A stretch of 61,647 bases of DNA from Rachicladosporium sp. CCFEE 5018 (Eukaryota > Ascomycota > Dothideomycetes > Cladosporiales > Cladosporiaceae), in the NCBI GenBank assembly GCA_002077045.2, contig KZ111151.1, positions 1,207,438-1,269,084 on the forward strand, given 5' to 3'. The position numbers and the translations under genes are program-made. This document shows, one piece after another, positions 40,579 to 50,153 of this stretch; position 1 is the first letter of the stretch; the number at the start of each line of letters is the position of its first letter. Below the pieces are notes generated by a model. The model did no database searches, was not told the DNA's origin, and worked only from the letters and a program-made list of their open reading frames with translations.

Positions 40579-43368
40579 CTACTCCGACAGCCTCTCCCCA
40601 GCCCTGCGCATCCTCGCAGCAGCGATATCAGTATATTCCTGCACGCCCGTCCAATTCCCAGCAGCCAACATATCCCTTACAGCAGGGAAGTAGGCTTCAT
40701 CATAGCCACTCCAAGCCTGCGGCCCGAAGATCACATGTTTGAACTGCTCTCTTCTAGGAATACCGGTCTTCTTCCTACCCTTGCCATTCAAGCGAGGGTC
40801 GTCCAAGTCCGGATCAGCGAGGTCGAGGAGATCGGTCTCGAAGCGTGAGATTCGCTCGTTGTACTCTAGGCGCTTCAGCAACCACTTGCGGTTCTCCATA
40901 CCGCCGGCATTGGCGAGAACTTGCGTCGCCCAGGTGTCTTCAAAGGCGTGGAATTCAGCGGTGGCTTCTTTGAGGAAGGAGGCGGCGGCGAAAATAGGAT
41001 CGAGATCGATTGTCGAGGTCGGGATCGATGCTGCATTCAAGGCTTTCGTGGCATCTTCACTAAGCTCCTCGGCGTAATGCATCATAGCATCCGCGTACGT
41101 GCGCAGATCGAAGGGGATGAGGGGGCGATCCGCAATTTCCAAGATGAGGAGAGCCCAGATCTGTGCCAGCGTGCGGTGGTATGGGAGGAAGGCGCCATCA
41201 TCCCCTTTGACATCGCCAAATCGCTGCATCCACTCGAAGGTTTCGTAGCATGAGTGGTAGGGAAATCCATGCTCGGGTCCTTCAAAGCCGAAGTCAATGC
41301 TTGAGGTTCCTGCAATGTCTTGGAACGCAACGTAGTCACTGCCCGCGCCTAAACCCTCGAGCTTACTGTGACCCTCATCCCACAGTTGTCGGAGCGTCTC
41401 GTTGGTCTGCGGATCCGTCACGCGGTCAAGTACGCGGAGCAGTGAGCGTTGCCACACCGGCGATCCTGCAGCACGGAACTTGGACCCGGAGACGCCCACA
41501 TCGACATTGAGGTACGCGATCCCGTTTTCGCGGAGATAGTCGATCTTGTCTTCGACGTACTCTGTACTACCCACAAGATTGTACTCCTCGGCATCCCACG
41601 AAGCAAACTCGATCGTGCGCAGCGGCCGCCAGCCGAGCTTGCGCAGAGCGCCAAAGATGCTGACTAACTCCATCATGACAGCAGAGCCAGACCCAGGGTC
41701 CACAGCGCCGAAGCACCAGCTGTCTCTATGGTTGCCCACAATCACCTTCTTCTCGGGCGCTTCGATGCCCTGGATGATGCCCTGCAAGTTCCAGATTGTT
41801 TGGAGAGGGTTCTCATCATTGAGGTTCTTCAAATGCACCACCGGAGCTTTGTCACCACCACCGATGAACCACTTCATGGGCAGACCATTCGTACCGCCGA
41901 CCCATTCTCGCGGTGCCTCCTTGCCGACGCCATCGAGCGACGATAGCAGTATCTCAGCGTCGCGCCATGCAAGAGGCAGACTCGGAATATTGACCAATCC
42001 TGGGTTATGATCCTTGCTGACTCGTTGCGCATCCAGAGTGGAAGCCCATCCGGGAGTCAATGGATCGCCGACGACCCAGGACATCAAGCTGACACTCCCT
42101 CTCTGCACACCGTCTGCAGGTCTCCATGCACCAGCTGGATACGTTAGGCCCTTGCCAGCACCATCATCCGCGGGGTCGGAGTATATCAGCGCACCAACGC
42201 ACCCAGCTTCTTCGGCTGCTTTGACCTTGAGTGCACGATCACCCTGGGTGCTGTAGTACTTGACAAGAGCGACCGTGCCGTTGAGATTCACGCCATGTTC
42301 TTGGAGGTATGCAAAGTCTTCCCGGCTTCCTCCATTTGCGTACACCAAGGGACCCTCGACCTCGCCACTTCGACTGTGACCATGCCAGGCGAGACTTTGC
42401 TGACGGTCTCGATATGCAGAGTCTTCTTCCAGTGCAGCAGTCCATTTCCGATCCTCGGGACTGACAATTTCGACACTTCGACCATCTTTCGTAGGATAGT
42501 TCAGATAGACGTAGTAGTCCAGCAGAGCGACCTGGTCGAAAACACCCATCTCTTTCCAGCGTTCTTCCATCCATCGGGCCAGGTATAGATCACCCTCGGT
42601 ACCTGCTACATGATCGAATGACGTGATATGATACAGATAGCCCTGGATGGACTCCGCGTCGATGTGCTCCTGCACGTATATCCGCACTGACTCAGGATCA
42701 AAGTGCATCCCCATCTTGTTCAGGTTGTTAGGGAACACCTCGATCGCGAAAAGGAACCAGATGAGGGCTGCAATTGTAAAGAGACCCACCAGGCGAGCAA
42801 ATATGGGTATGCTGATCGTCATTTGGCCAGGCACTCGCGCGCTTGCTCGTACTCGCTCCCTCCAGGTCTGCGACTCAGTACTGCCACTCTCCGCGCTCGC
42901 CACCGGGGTATAGAGAGAGCGGAGCGAAGGTATTCGGATTGCTGATAATGTAGCGCCTATACTCGTCAAGTGCTGCGAGAACTTTGTACGTATTCGAGGT
43001 CGGTGATACAAGCGCGATTGTCTTGATTCCTCGCCATCGCCAGGCTCCATGTAGTCGAACTGCTCGACCTGTCGCAGCGCATCCTGCCCTTCTCCGTCCA
43101 CCATCTCGGGTATGCTCAAGTCCGATCCAGAGTCCATACTAGCTCGCGCGGACTCGACAGCAGGTGCCCGATATTTTCCCGGCCGGCGGGTAGTAGCATC
43201 CGCATTGCGGTCGCCCTGTCCAAACAGGAGGCCTTGCCGTTCCGCATCGTCGCCGGTCTGCGAGGGCCCTTGATGTTGTCCGGACGAGGATGAGGGTCGA
43301 GAGGTTGCTTCTTCGTACGACGGGATGGGGAGGTGCGCATACTGCCCACGCCCCTCGCCGTTCGCCAT
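40579..43368 (-). CDS. tre2: Tre2-like M28 metallopeptidase (glutamate carboxypeptidase II family)
   Basis: A 929-residue frame without introns. The N-terminus has LPIPSYEEA, a PxY-like adaptor motif, then an acidic cytosolic region of about 180 residues and one membrane helix at about 184-210. A PA domain follows (about 250-450), then the M28 peptidase domain with the whole di-zinc set: H547 (NHRDSW), D557, E594/E595 (WDAEEY), D623 and H705 (YHSCYET). A TfR-like dimerisation domain ends the protein. Fungal relatives are annotated glutamate carboxypeptidase Tre2; yeast Tre1/Tre2 act with Bsd2 and Rsp5 in vacuolar sorting of metal transporters. Complete zinc ligands suggest real peptidase activity. 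Confidence 0.88.
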   Translation of the reverse strand: MANGEGRGQYAHLPIPSYEEATSRPSSSSGQHQGPSQTGDDAERQGLLFGQGDRNADATTRRPGKYRAPAVESARASMDSGSDLSIPEMVDGEGQDALRQVEQFDYMEPGDGEESRQSRLYHRPRIRTKFSQHLTSIGATLSAIRIPSLRSLYTPVASAESGSTESQTWRERVRASARVPGQMTISIPIFARLVGLFTIAALIWFLFAIEVFPNNLNKMGMHFDPESVRIYVQEHIDAESIQGYLYHITSFDHVAGTEGDLYLARWMEERWKEMGVFDQVALLDYYVYLNYPTKDGRSVEIVSPEDRKWTAALEEDSAYRDRQQSLAWHGHSRSGEVEGPLVYANGGSREDFAYLQEHGVNLNGTVALVKYYSTQGDRALKVKAAEEAGCVGALIYSDPADDGAGKGLTYPAGAWRPADGVQRGSVSLMSWVVGDPLTPGWASTLDAQRVSKDHNPGLVNIPSLPLAWRDAEILLSSLDGVGKEAPREWVGGTNGLPMKWFIGGGDKAPVVHLKNLNDENPLQTIWNLQGIIQGIEAPEKKVIVGNHRDSWCFGAVDPGSGSAVMMELVSIFGALRKLGWRPLRTIEFASWDAEEYNLVGSTEYVEDKIDYLRENGIAYLNVDVGVSGSKFRAAGSPVWQRSLLRVLDRVTDPQTNETLRQLWDEGHSKLEGLGAGSDYVAFQDIAGTSSIDFGFEGPEHGFPYHSCYETFEWMQRFGDVKGDDGAFLPYHRTLAQIWALLILEIADRPLIPFDLRTYADAMMHYAEELSEDATKALNAASIPTSTIDLDPIFAAASFLKEATAEFHAFEDTWATQVLANAGGMENRKWLLKRLEYNERISRFETDLLDLADPDLDDPRLNGKGRKKTGIPRREQFKHVIFGPQAWSGYDEAYFPAVRDMLAAGNWTGVQEYTDIAAARMRRAGERLSE

Positions 43369-44720
43369 GATGCCGGCTCGCAGTCAAGAGCTCGCAGTGC
43401 TATCGGTGCATGGTAGAATGTCTGGCTATTTGAGTTCGACTACCACGCCGCGAACAAATGTCTCGCAGTGGAAGGAGCGCCCGCCGCCCAGTACATGTGA
43501 TGTAAGTGAATGCTGATCTTCTTCTTCTCCTGCTCCCTGCCAACCCTCGGCGTCGTCACGTACGCGAGCCACGAGTCAGCACGGAAGTTGGGCTTATCTG
43601 ATCCGAGGACATCGGCCCCTTCGACGCGTTCATGCCCTGGGATTTAGAACGCACCCGCGGACTCTCTCGCTACATCTTGTCACGAACATGAAGAGAGTCG
43701 TTTGCTACTAGCATGTACATTACAAGGGTCTACTTGCGCCCATCTAGTCGAGGGAGACGGAGATATCGCCTGCTTTCACCCTCGTCATTAAAACCTCATT
43801 GAACCTCTTCATCACGCGTTCATTGCACGGGGATATGCACTCCCTTCATCCATCGACAATCACTCACCGAATGCCATCGGCTACAGGCAATCCTTCAAAT
43901 GCAGCGTGTCCAGATCATCCGCCCTTGCGTTGGCCAGGCCATGTCACTCACTTAGGCCGATCTGGTCTTCTTCATAGCAGTCCTGCTTGCATTTGGCTAT
44001 CGTGATTCAACGGATCGCAGCATTATCAGTCACGCCGGATACTGGAGATGGGCTTGGGACCATCCAGTCAAGTCCTCGAAGCTGCTCCGACGCACGTAAA
44101 CCTCGTCGCCACACGAGTAGCCTATGACTTACGCGCATGGCGGTACCCCGGTCCACCGCGCCTTGACAGCAATCTGAACATGAAAGGACTGAGCAGACGT
44201 TTGGCCGCCGCCACAGCGTCGCAATATGGTAAGTCTAACAGTCGCCGAATCCGCCGATCAGCGTAAGGAACATAGCCCGGTCGGCTTTTCTCCCACCAGC
44301 GTGAAGGTTCTCGTCGTACCATTCAAGGCGGAGTATGCTGCTCTCTCTTTTCGACTTCAGTTGGTGCGTCCGAGAGTGAGGAGAAGTCGCGCCGTCTTTG
44401 GTGTCCATGAGTCCTCAGTCTAAGACAGGATGTGGATAACGGGATGGCCATATTCACATTTCACCTTTGGGTGTGCTTCACCTGACAGCAGTGTTGAGAT
44501 GACAGACAGCTCGATGCAGCCAATGGACCCGCGACATGGCCGTCGGCAAAGCAGATGTCCTCCAGCTCTTGAGGATCCGCACCAGCGGTATCGCGAACTT
44601 TTGCTTCATCTAGCACTACTCTGTCTTGCTTGCACAAGGACGTGTGAACACATGGGATGCGTCGGCGAGACTTGCCAATTTTCAAAGGTGACAGGTCATG
44701 GCACGCATTCCTCGGGGGCA
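43369..44720. other. Intergenic region up to a gap, no gene seen
   Basis: This is upstream of the Tre2-like gene. The 300 bases next to the gap do not encode the missing end of the GH62 gene in any frame, which points to a scaffold join or to further missing sequence. Confidence 0.45.
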
Positions 44721-44820
44721 NNNNNNNNNNNNNNNNNNNNNNNNNNNNNNNNNNNNNNNNNNNNNNNNNNNNNNNNNNNNNNNNNNNNNNNNNNNNNNNN
44801 NNNNNNNNNNNNNNNNNNNN
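44721..44820. other. Assembly gap, exactly 100 N
   Basis: One hundred unknown bases that remove the 3' part of the GH62 gene. At least about 500 coding bases are missing, so the true gap must be larger, or the two sides do not belong together. Confidence 0.99.
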
Positions 44821-45244
44821 AGAGGGCGTTGGCGCCGGACCAGCCGTTAGCATTGGTGGGGTCGGAGGATGTCTTGTAGCTGAAGGCGGTCGCGCCCCAC
44901 TGGTATGCGAGAATCCAGGTACTCTTGGGAGCGAAGTAGAACAGTGTAGGTGCGACCGTTGCCTGGCTCATACCAGTCTGAGATGCGCTTGCCATGTCAC
45001 TCCAGCTAGAGAACAGACCGAAGTTCATCGAGCCGTAGTTCGAGCCGGTGTAGTCGGAGGCGTACACCAAATGCTTGCCATTGTAGGGAACGTGCGTGAA
45101 GTCCTTGAGCGAGGCCCAGCCGTTCTTGGGTTGGGCGAGCGGGCCCTGGGAAGACCACTTGTAGGAGGAGGGAAGGTTGCAGGTCTGGGCGGCGACAGTC
45201 GCAGCTGAAGCCAGCAGCGCGACGTTGGCTTCGAGAAGTCTCAT
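44821..45244 (-). CDS. GH62 alpha-L-arabinofuranosidase, 3' part missing
   Basis: The first 141 residues of a secreted GH62 enzyme. A signal peptide (to about residue 20) is followed by the highly conserved N-terminal pattern CNLPSSYKWSSQGPLAQP, then SLKDFT, YNGKHLVYAS, NYGSMNFGLFSSWSDM, TVAPTLFYF and ILAYQWG. The catalytic Asp in SLKDF is present; the other catalytic residues would be in the lost part. These enzymes remove arabinose side chains from xylan and act together with GH11 xylanases such as the one at 24.2 kb. A TATATG lies about 120 bp upstream of the start. Confidence 0.92.
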
Positions 45245-45411
45245 AGTGACGGTGATGGGAGATCAAGTGGATGGATGACGAAGAAGATGAAACGAAAGAA
45301 TGGCAGATTGGAAAGTCTGGACAAAAGAAAGGTCGAGTGTTGGAGGAGGAGCCAAGTAGACATATACTGCTCGAGACGAGTCAATGATCTTCATGAAACC
45401 CTCGAGAAACC

Positions 45412-45417
45412 CTAGCC
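45412..45417 (-). promoter_or_regulatory. Possible XlnR-type site GGCTAG
   Basis: GGCTAR-type core on the GH62 sense strand, about 170 bp upstream of its start. Such 6-mers are frequent by chance, so this counts only together with the second site. Confidence 0.2.
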
Positions 45418-45711
45418 GACTGTTCATGGGGTCCATATGATGGTCTGGGTTCCTCTCCACCATATCCACCTACTCCGACCTAGGGCTCACGCATAGAAGA
45501 AATGTTCCCACCAGTCGGTACAAGCCGTTCCGTCTCCATAGTACGAGTGTCACCAAGTATCACAGTACTTCGGCCTTCGACTGTCGGACAAGCGTGTGGA
45601 GGAGAACGTGGCAACGGATCCAGTGACCTTGGATGTGTGGAGAAGTCGAAGCGAGACGAAGCGAGCACTATGAAACGCACGGAGAGAGTGCGCCGGTAGT
45701 GCCATTTGATA

Positions 45712-45721
45712 TTAGCCGGGG
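45712..45721 (-). promoter_or_regulatory. Possible overlapping XlnR (GGCTAA) and CreA (CCGGGG-type) sites
   Basis: About 470 bp upstream of the GH62 start, GGCTAA on the sense strand overlaps a SYGGRG carbon-repression motif by two bases. Such overlap of activator and repressor sites is known in xylanolytic promoters; here it is sequence resemblance only. Confidence 0.25.
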
Positions 45722-46351
45722 GGTACAAGTTTATACAAGTCGCCCTGATCGTCGCATGCCCAGCAAAATCGCGTGGCTAAGGCTGCATACTGATCGTGGT
45801 ATGTTTCCCAGAGCCACCAGGAGATGATGGGACGTGCTTTGATGATGAGAAACGACGCCGTGGTCCATCGGAGAACGAGTGAGGTCCAAACGCGTCTCCC
45901 GTCCGTGCATGGTCGCACCAGCGCCCCTCAAAATCTCTCCGACTCGAGTCTACAGTCTCACCTATAGTATACTTCCAAATAGGTAACTACGGGCGGCCTT
46001 GGTACTGCAATGATCGAATAATCTTACTTGAATATATTGCTCTGCAGCCTCGGCTATGATCTAGCACGGACGACACGGGACGACCAGATATTGTCGACTT
46101 CATGTCATTGCCGATGTATACTTTGCACTTGTACTGGCAACTTTGCGTCTAGAGCGTCTTGGAGCATCGCTTTCGACAACATCTGTTGGGCGAAGTCGAG
46201 CCCTTTCGTACGAAGACGACAACTATGGAGGCTGCGTGACGTTCTGGGAAACGCCATCGCAAGTATATCATCCACGCAACATCATGGGTTCGGGTGACGC
46301 GAAAGGTAAGTTCAGCATCTGTCTTATGTCCATCTCATAGCCTGTCTTTGT

Positions 46352-47958
46352 CTACCAAGGAAACTTCAAACCTCCAAACCCAACCTTACTTGGCTTCGCC
46401 GGTGCCGGCTTAGTTGGCACCTGCTGCTTTGGCTTAGGAGGCACGAATCTCGCCCTACCTATCGTATCAGTAAGTGTCCGCGAATCGAGGGCCATGATGA
46501 CAGGCAAACCCACTGTAGCGATGGAGTCTCAGTAGCCTCAGGTGCGGCGCTTGACGGGACGGTCAGCTTGATGCCATGGCGGGCGAGAAAGTCGACGTGC
46601 TCATGAGAGTCGTAGTACTGTGACTGCTGTCAGTGTGTGTGAAGCGCAGATCAGACGGGGTGGAGGCGTACATCGGCGTTCACTGTGGGATGTGCGCCAG
46701 ACCCAGGTTGGAAGGCATTGCGGGCATCGCGGGCGAAGAGCTTGTCCTCATCCTCGGCACCATAGCTTTCGTACGAGAGCGGCTCGGCCTCCTCAACATC
46801 GCGTTCGTGCAATTCATAGCCCTCGTCCGAAGGATCAACAGTCTTCTCCTCAAACTCCAGCGCCTCGTCAGCGCTGCGAGCGTTGTGCTTCACGCCGTGA
46901 GCGGCTAGGAACTCCTTGTGCCAGTCGCTGGCGTGATCGAACTTTCCGTCCGGGTGAGCAGGATACTTCATAGCCTCAGCCTCTGGCTCAGCATCACGAG
47001 CATTGTGCTTGACGCCGTGGGCGGCAAGGAAAGCCTTGTGCCAGTCGCTGTTGTGGTCGAACTCCTTGCCATCGGGGTGTGCAGGGTAATCTGGCTCTGG
47101 CGAAGCGTCACGGGCGTGGTGCTGGTTGCCCTTGAAGCCATGCTCGTTGAATTGAGGGTTGAAAGCAGGCGGCTTGGCCTCACGAGCCTGGAGGTGCTCA
47201 TCCTCGTCTTCAGCCTCCGCATAGCCATCGTTGGAGAAGTCAACGTTGTCTTCGAAGGAGTCTTCGTCGGCAGGAGCGTCACGCGCCGTGTGGTTGACGC
47301 CGTGGGCGGCGAGGAAGTCCTTGTGCCAATCTCTGGCGTGTTCGAACTTGCCTCCTGGGTGAGCTGGGAACTTCACTGGCTCGGCCTCGGCGTCGCGGGC
47401 GTGATGGGAGTTGTGAGCTTGGTAGTGCTGGGGAGGTGTGAAGTGTCCAGCCTCAGCGTCGCGAGCGTGATGGGCATTGCCGTGATTCTCGTAGTGCGAA
47501 GGAAGACCGTTGAAGCGGTAAGCCTCGGCCTCTGCGTCGCGGGCGTGGTGGGCGCCATGTTGCTGGCCATGTTGGGAAGCGAAGGCAGGGCGAGCAGTAG
47601 GGTGCGCGGTTGGGTGAGAGGTATGGGACCCGGTCACCTTGGGGAGCTGAGACGAAAGCCACGAAGCCCATTCGGAAGGCTTCGCCCAAGCGCCAGCCGC
47701 AGTAGAGGCGGCATCACGTGCGTGGTGAGGAGCGTGAGGGTTGTATGGCTGGCCGTGGGCGTCATTCCAGCCCTGGGCGTTCGCTGCCTCAGCCTCGCGA
47801 GCCTGATGACCGTGGAACCCGCCCTTTGCTGGCACACGCTGACGCTCACCAGCGTACTTGTCCCATTTTGGTGCTGGGACTTGCTTGGCGACACCTGGGG
47901 TGGCGACCACAGCAAGCGTGGCGAGTGCAGAGTAGCAGATGAGTTCGCGAAAATGCAT
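46352..47958 (-). CDS. Secreted repetitive precursor-like protein with Ala-Arg-Asp-Ala sites
   Basis: Exons 47958-46672, 46617-46514 and 46454-46352 with introns of 54 and 59 nt; 497 residues. A signal peptide (LICYSALATLAVVATPGVA) opens the protein. About eleven A-R-(D/E/S)-A sites follow (Arg 54, 81, 140, 166, 188, 226, 259, 283, 321, 361, 410), many with Ala/Glu spacers such as DAEAEA or DAEPEAEA. Three near-identical 30-residue segments (about 198-227, 292-322, 333-362) share PAHP-G-K and WHK-FLAAHGV, and a weaker fourth (HVDFLARHGI) lies in exon 2. The end is Lys/Pro-rich and finishes GFGGLKFPW. The layout resembles pheromone or KEP precursors, in which basic-site cleavage precedes dipeptidyl trimming of X-Ala, but the sites are monobasic and no known pheromone core is present. 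Family not recognised. Confidence 0.8.
46873..47367 (-). repeat. Three internal repeats in the secreted precursor gene
   Basis: The units lie at 47367-47278, 47085-46993 and 46962-46873 and code for segments with the shared cores PAHP-G-K, DWHK-FLAAHGV and the following A-R-(D/S)-A. The second and third are closest to each other. Spacing between units 1 and 2 includes an acidic stretch. Confidence 0.85.
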
Positions 47959-50153
47959 GTTGGGTGATTATTCGCAAGTCGCGATGATGACAAGATAAGA
48001 CAGGCCAACAGGGGTAATTCGACGTGAAGGAGGAGAAGTGGAGAATGAAGACAATGGAACAATATCTCGAGTAGACTTACCGACGATGATCGACCTTGTA
48101 TGTTGACAGCGTACTGCGTTCGGTGGTTGCTGCAAGTCGACGCTGAATGGCCGCTTTCAGATGTGTATGAGGAAGTGCTGAAAGCGTCGGCGGCGGCCGC
48201 ATATACGCCATACGCCACTTATGGACGAGAACAAAGGCACTGCTCTGCCGGTCGACAAAGGACATTCTCACGTCATGATCGTGTTCCATCGTAAAGCATG
48301 ACATGTTGATGGTGTTGTCGACGTGTGAGCTGGGAAAAATCGCGACTCGTTGCTATATTTACGAGCTGCGGTCAAGTCGGCACTCTAGATGTTCCTCGAT
48401 TGAACGTGCTCCACTTCACCCAAACGGCATTGCTCTGGAAGATCTTTGCGCTGCGACGGAAGTCATTACCGCCATTGGCAGAAGACTTGCGTCAACACCG
48501 TAGTGGGTAGTAGCTAACATTGTATCGAGCGCCACCACTGCGTAACACGGTTTTGCTGTGACTGCCAAGCAACGTAGTAACTATTGCTCCAGCCACGTGC
48601 ATTCTACGTAGCATTCCAGTGCTTCGTGTGAGGCTGGCATGGAGACGGCCAAACACAAACCTTACGGATCCGCATCCCAATAATGGAATATGCTATCCCG
48701 TGAGTGCGTTGCGGTGGATTTTGCTGATACATGCAGGGCCACGGTAGTATATCAGTACAACCCTGACGCTGAGAAGATTGTGTCTTTTAGCAGCTCTCCT
48801 AGAACTGCTCGCTGCGTTTGGCTGCTGGAATGTAGTATACTATTTCCTTGGTCATCCGCGAGGCTTCGTCGCGACCTTGGAAAGCACACCGGACAGAAGT
48901 TCCGCAAGCTGCCCCACACGAACGGTGTGCGCTCCGCGCGGCTCCAGGTGGTCGAAAGCCCAAATTGGTGCAGCACCCAGAATCGCCGCTATGGAATATG
49001 CCAATCGATCTGGGATAAGCTGCGTACGGATGTACTCGCGGCGTCGTCCCGACTATAGCTTTGCCGCTTCATCACAGCCAGGACGACCGTGAACTTGCGG
49101 TCAGTAGAGCACGCGACTCAGGACATGTCTTCTTAGCTGCATTCTCGAACTTCGGAGCGCCAACCTACTGCACCTGTCCGCAGCTCGCATCAGGGGTGCA
49201 TGACGACGGAGCTCTGTGAAAGGATGTGGTATTGCTTTCTTTGTCGATCACTCCTGTCTGCCGTACACGCGGTAGCTGCAGATACGGGGAAGCGTGGTGA
49301 TGGATGTTTTGTGATATCGCGTCTCGAATGCTCTCTGAATGCGCTCGAGTGTTGCTCACAGCGTAAGCATTCCGACAATGAAGAGAGCCGTAAAGCCTAG
49401 CGCCTACGACGGCACTTCCGCCCGCGGCTTGCCGCATGGCAGCATAGTTAGCAAACGCGTGGTGTTGCGCCAGTCGCACAAGGTGGTGATGGCGTTTGGC
49501 GGGCGTCGGGCTTAAGCCCCGAAACTTCAATCATCCGTATTCATCCCGCCTCTAGCGCCTGCTGGAGTCGTGGCCAGGCGTTGAACTTTGTGAGGTGTTT
49601 GCCATGACGCGTTTCTTTCCTCTACAGTGCAATACAAGATGATCCAGTAATTGTTCAGACATCGACCTGTCACACAGCGCGAAGCAGGGAGAGGCGTGTT
49701 GGGAATAGCGGCTGGTCTTCCTCGGACGCATGCACGAGACAGCTCCCCGAATTCCCATCATCACAGCCCTGTGGCTCCCGAATTGCAACAGAACTGCATC
49801 ATCGCCTCCTGAACTTCTCGGCAGCACATCCCTCAACACACCGTTGCCGTCGGTCGTCAACGGCATCAACATCAACATCGACATCATCCTCACACAACCG
49901 GTCGATACCGCCCTTGCGATTCACGTCACTCCTGCTTCACGTCTCACCTTGCATTAGGCCCGCATATGCAGTGCCGGCGTACCCAGTAAAACGCCGTCGC
50001 CGCCTAGCTCGGTAGCAGCATTCCCGCCTGCCATCAATATTATTTGTCGACTGTAAACGCGGTCAGCACACCGTAACCAGCACACGTCGCTGTCCTCGAC
50101 GCTATCCCAACGAGGCAACAACGACCATGACTTCACACGCAGCACACGCGACG
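47959..50153. other. Long intergenic region, no gene seen
   Basis: 2.2 kb between two start codons on opposite strands, the longest empty stretch here. Frames up to 122 codons overlap without domain or splice signal. A TATATG-like element lies about 245 bp upstream of the precursor gene (near 48200). A small unrecognised gene or a non-coding RNA cannot be excluded. Confidence 0.4.

Larger units (their letters stand above)
45245..46351. other. GH62 promoter side and intergenic region
   Basis: About 1.1 kb with no coding frame of note. It lies upstream of the GH62 gene and downstream of the repeat-precursor gene. Confidence 0.45.

Noticed and set aside
46352..47958. Identification of the repetitive secreted protein as a classical alpha-pheromone precursor
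   Set aside because: The spacers resemble those of pheromone precursors, but no repeated Trp-Cys...Gly-Gln...Cys-Trp core is present and the basic sites are single Arg.
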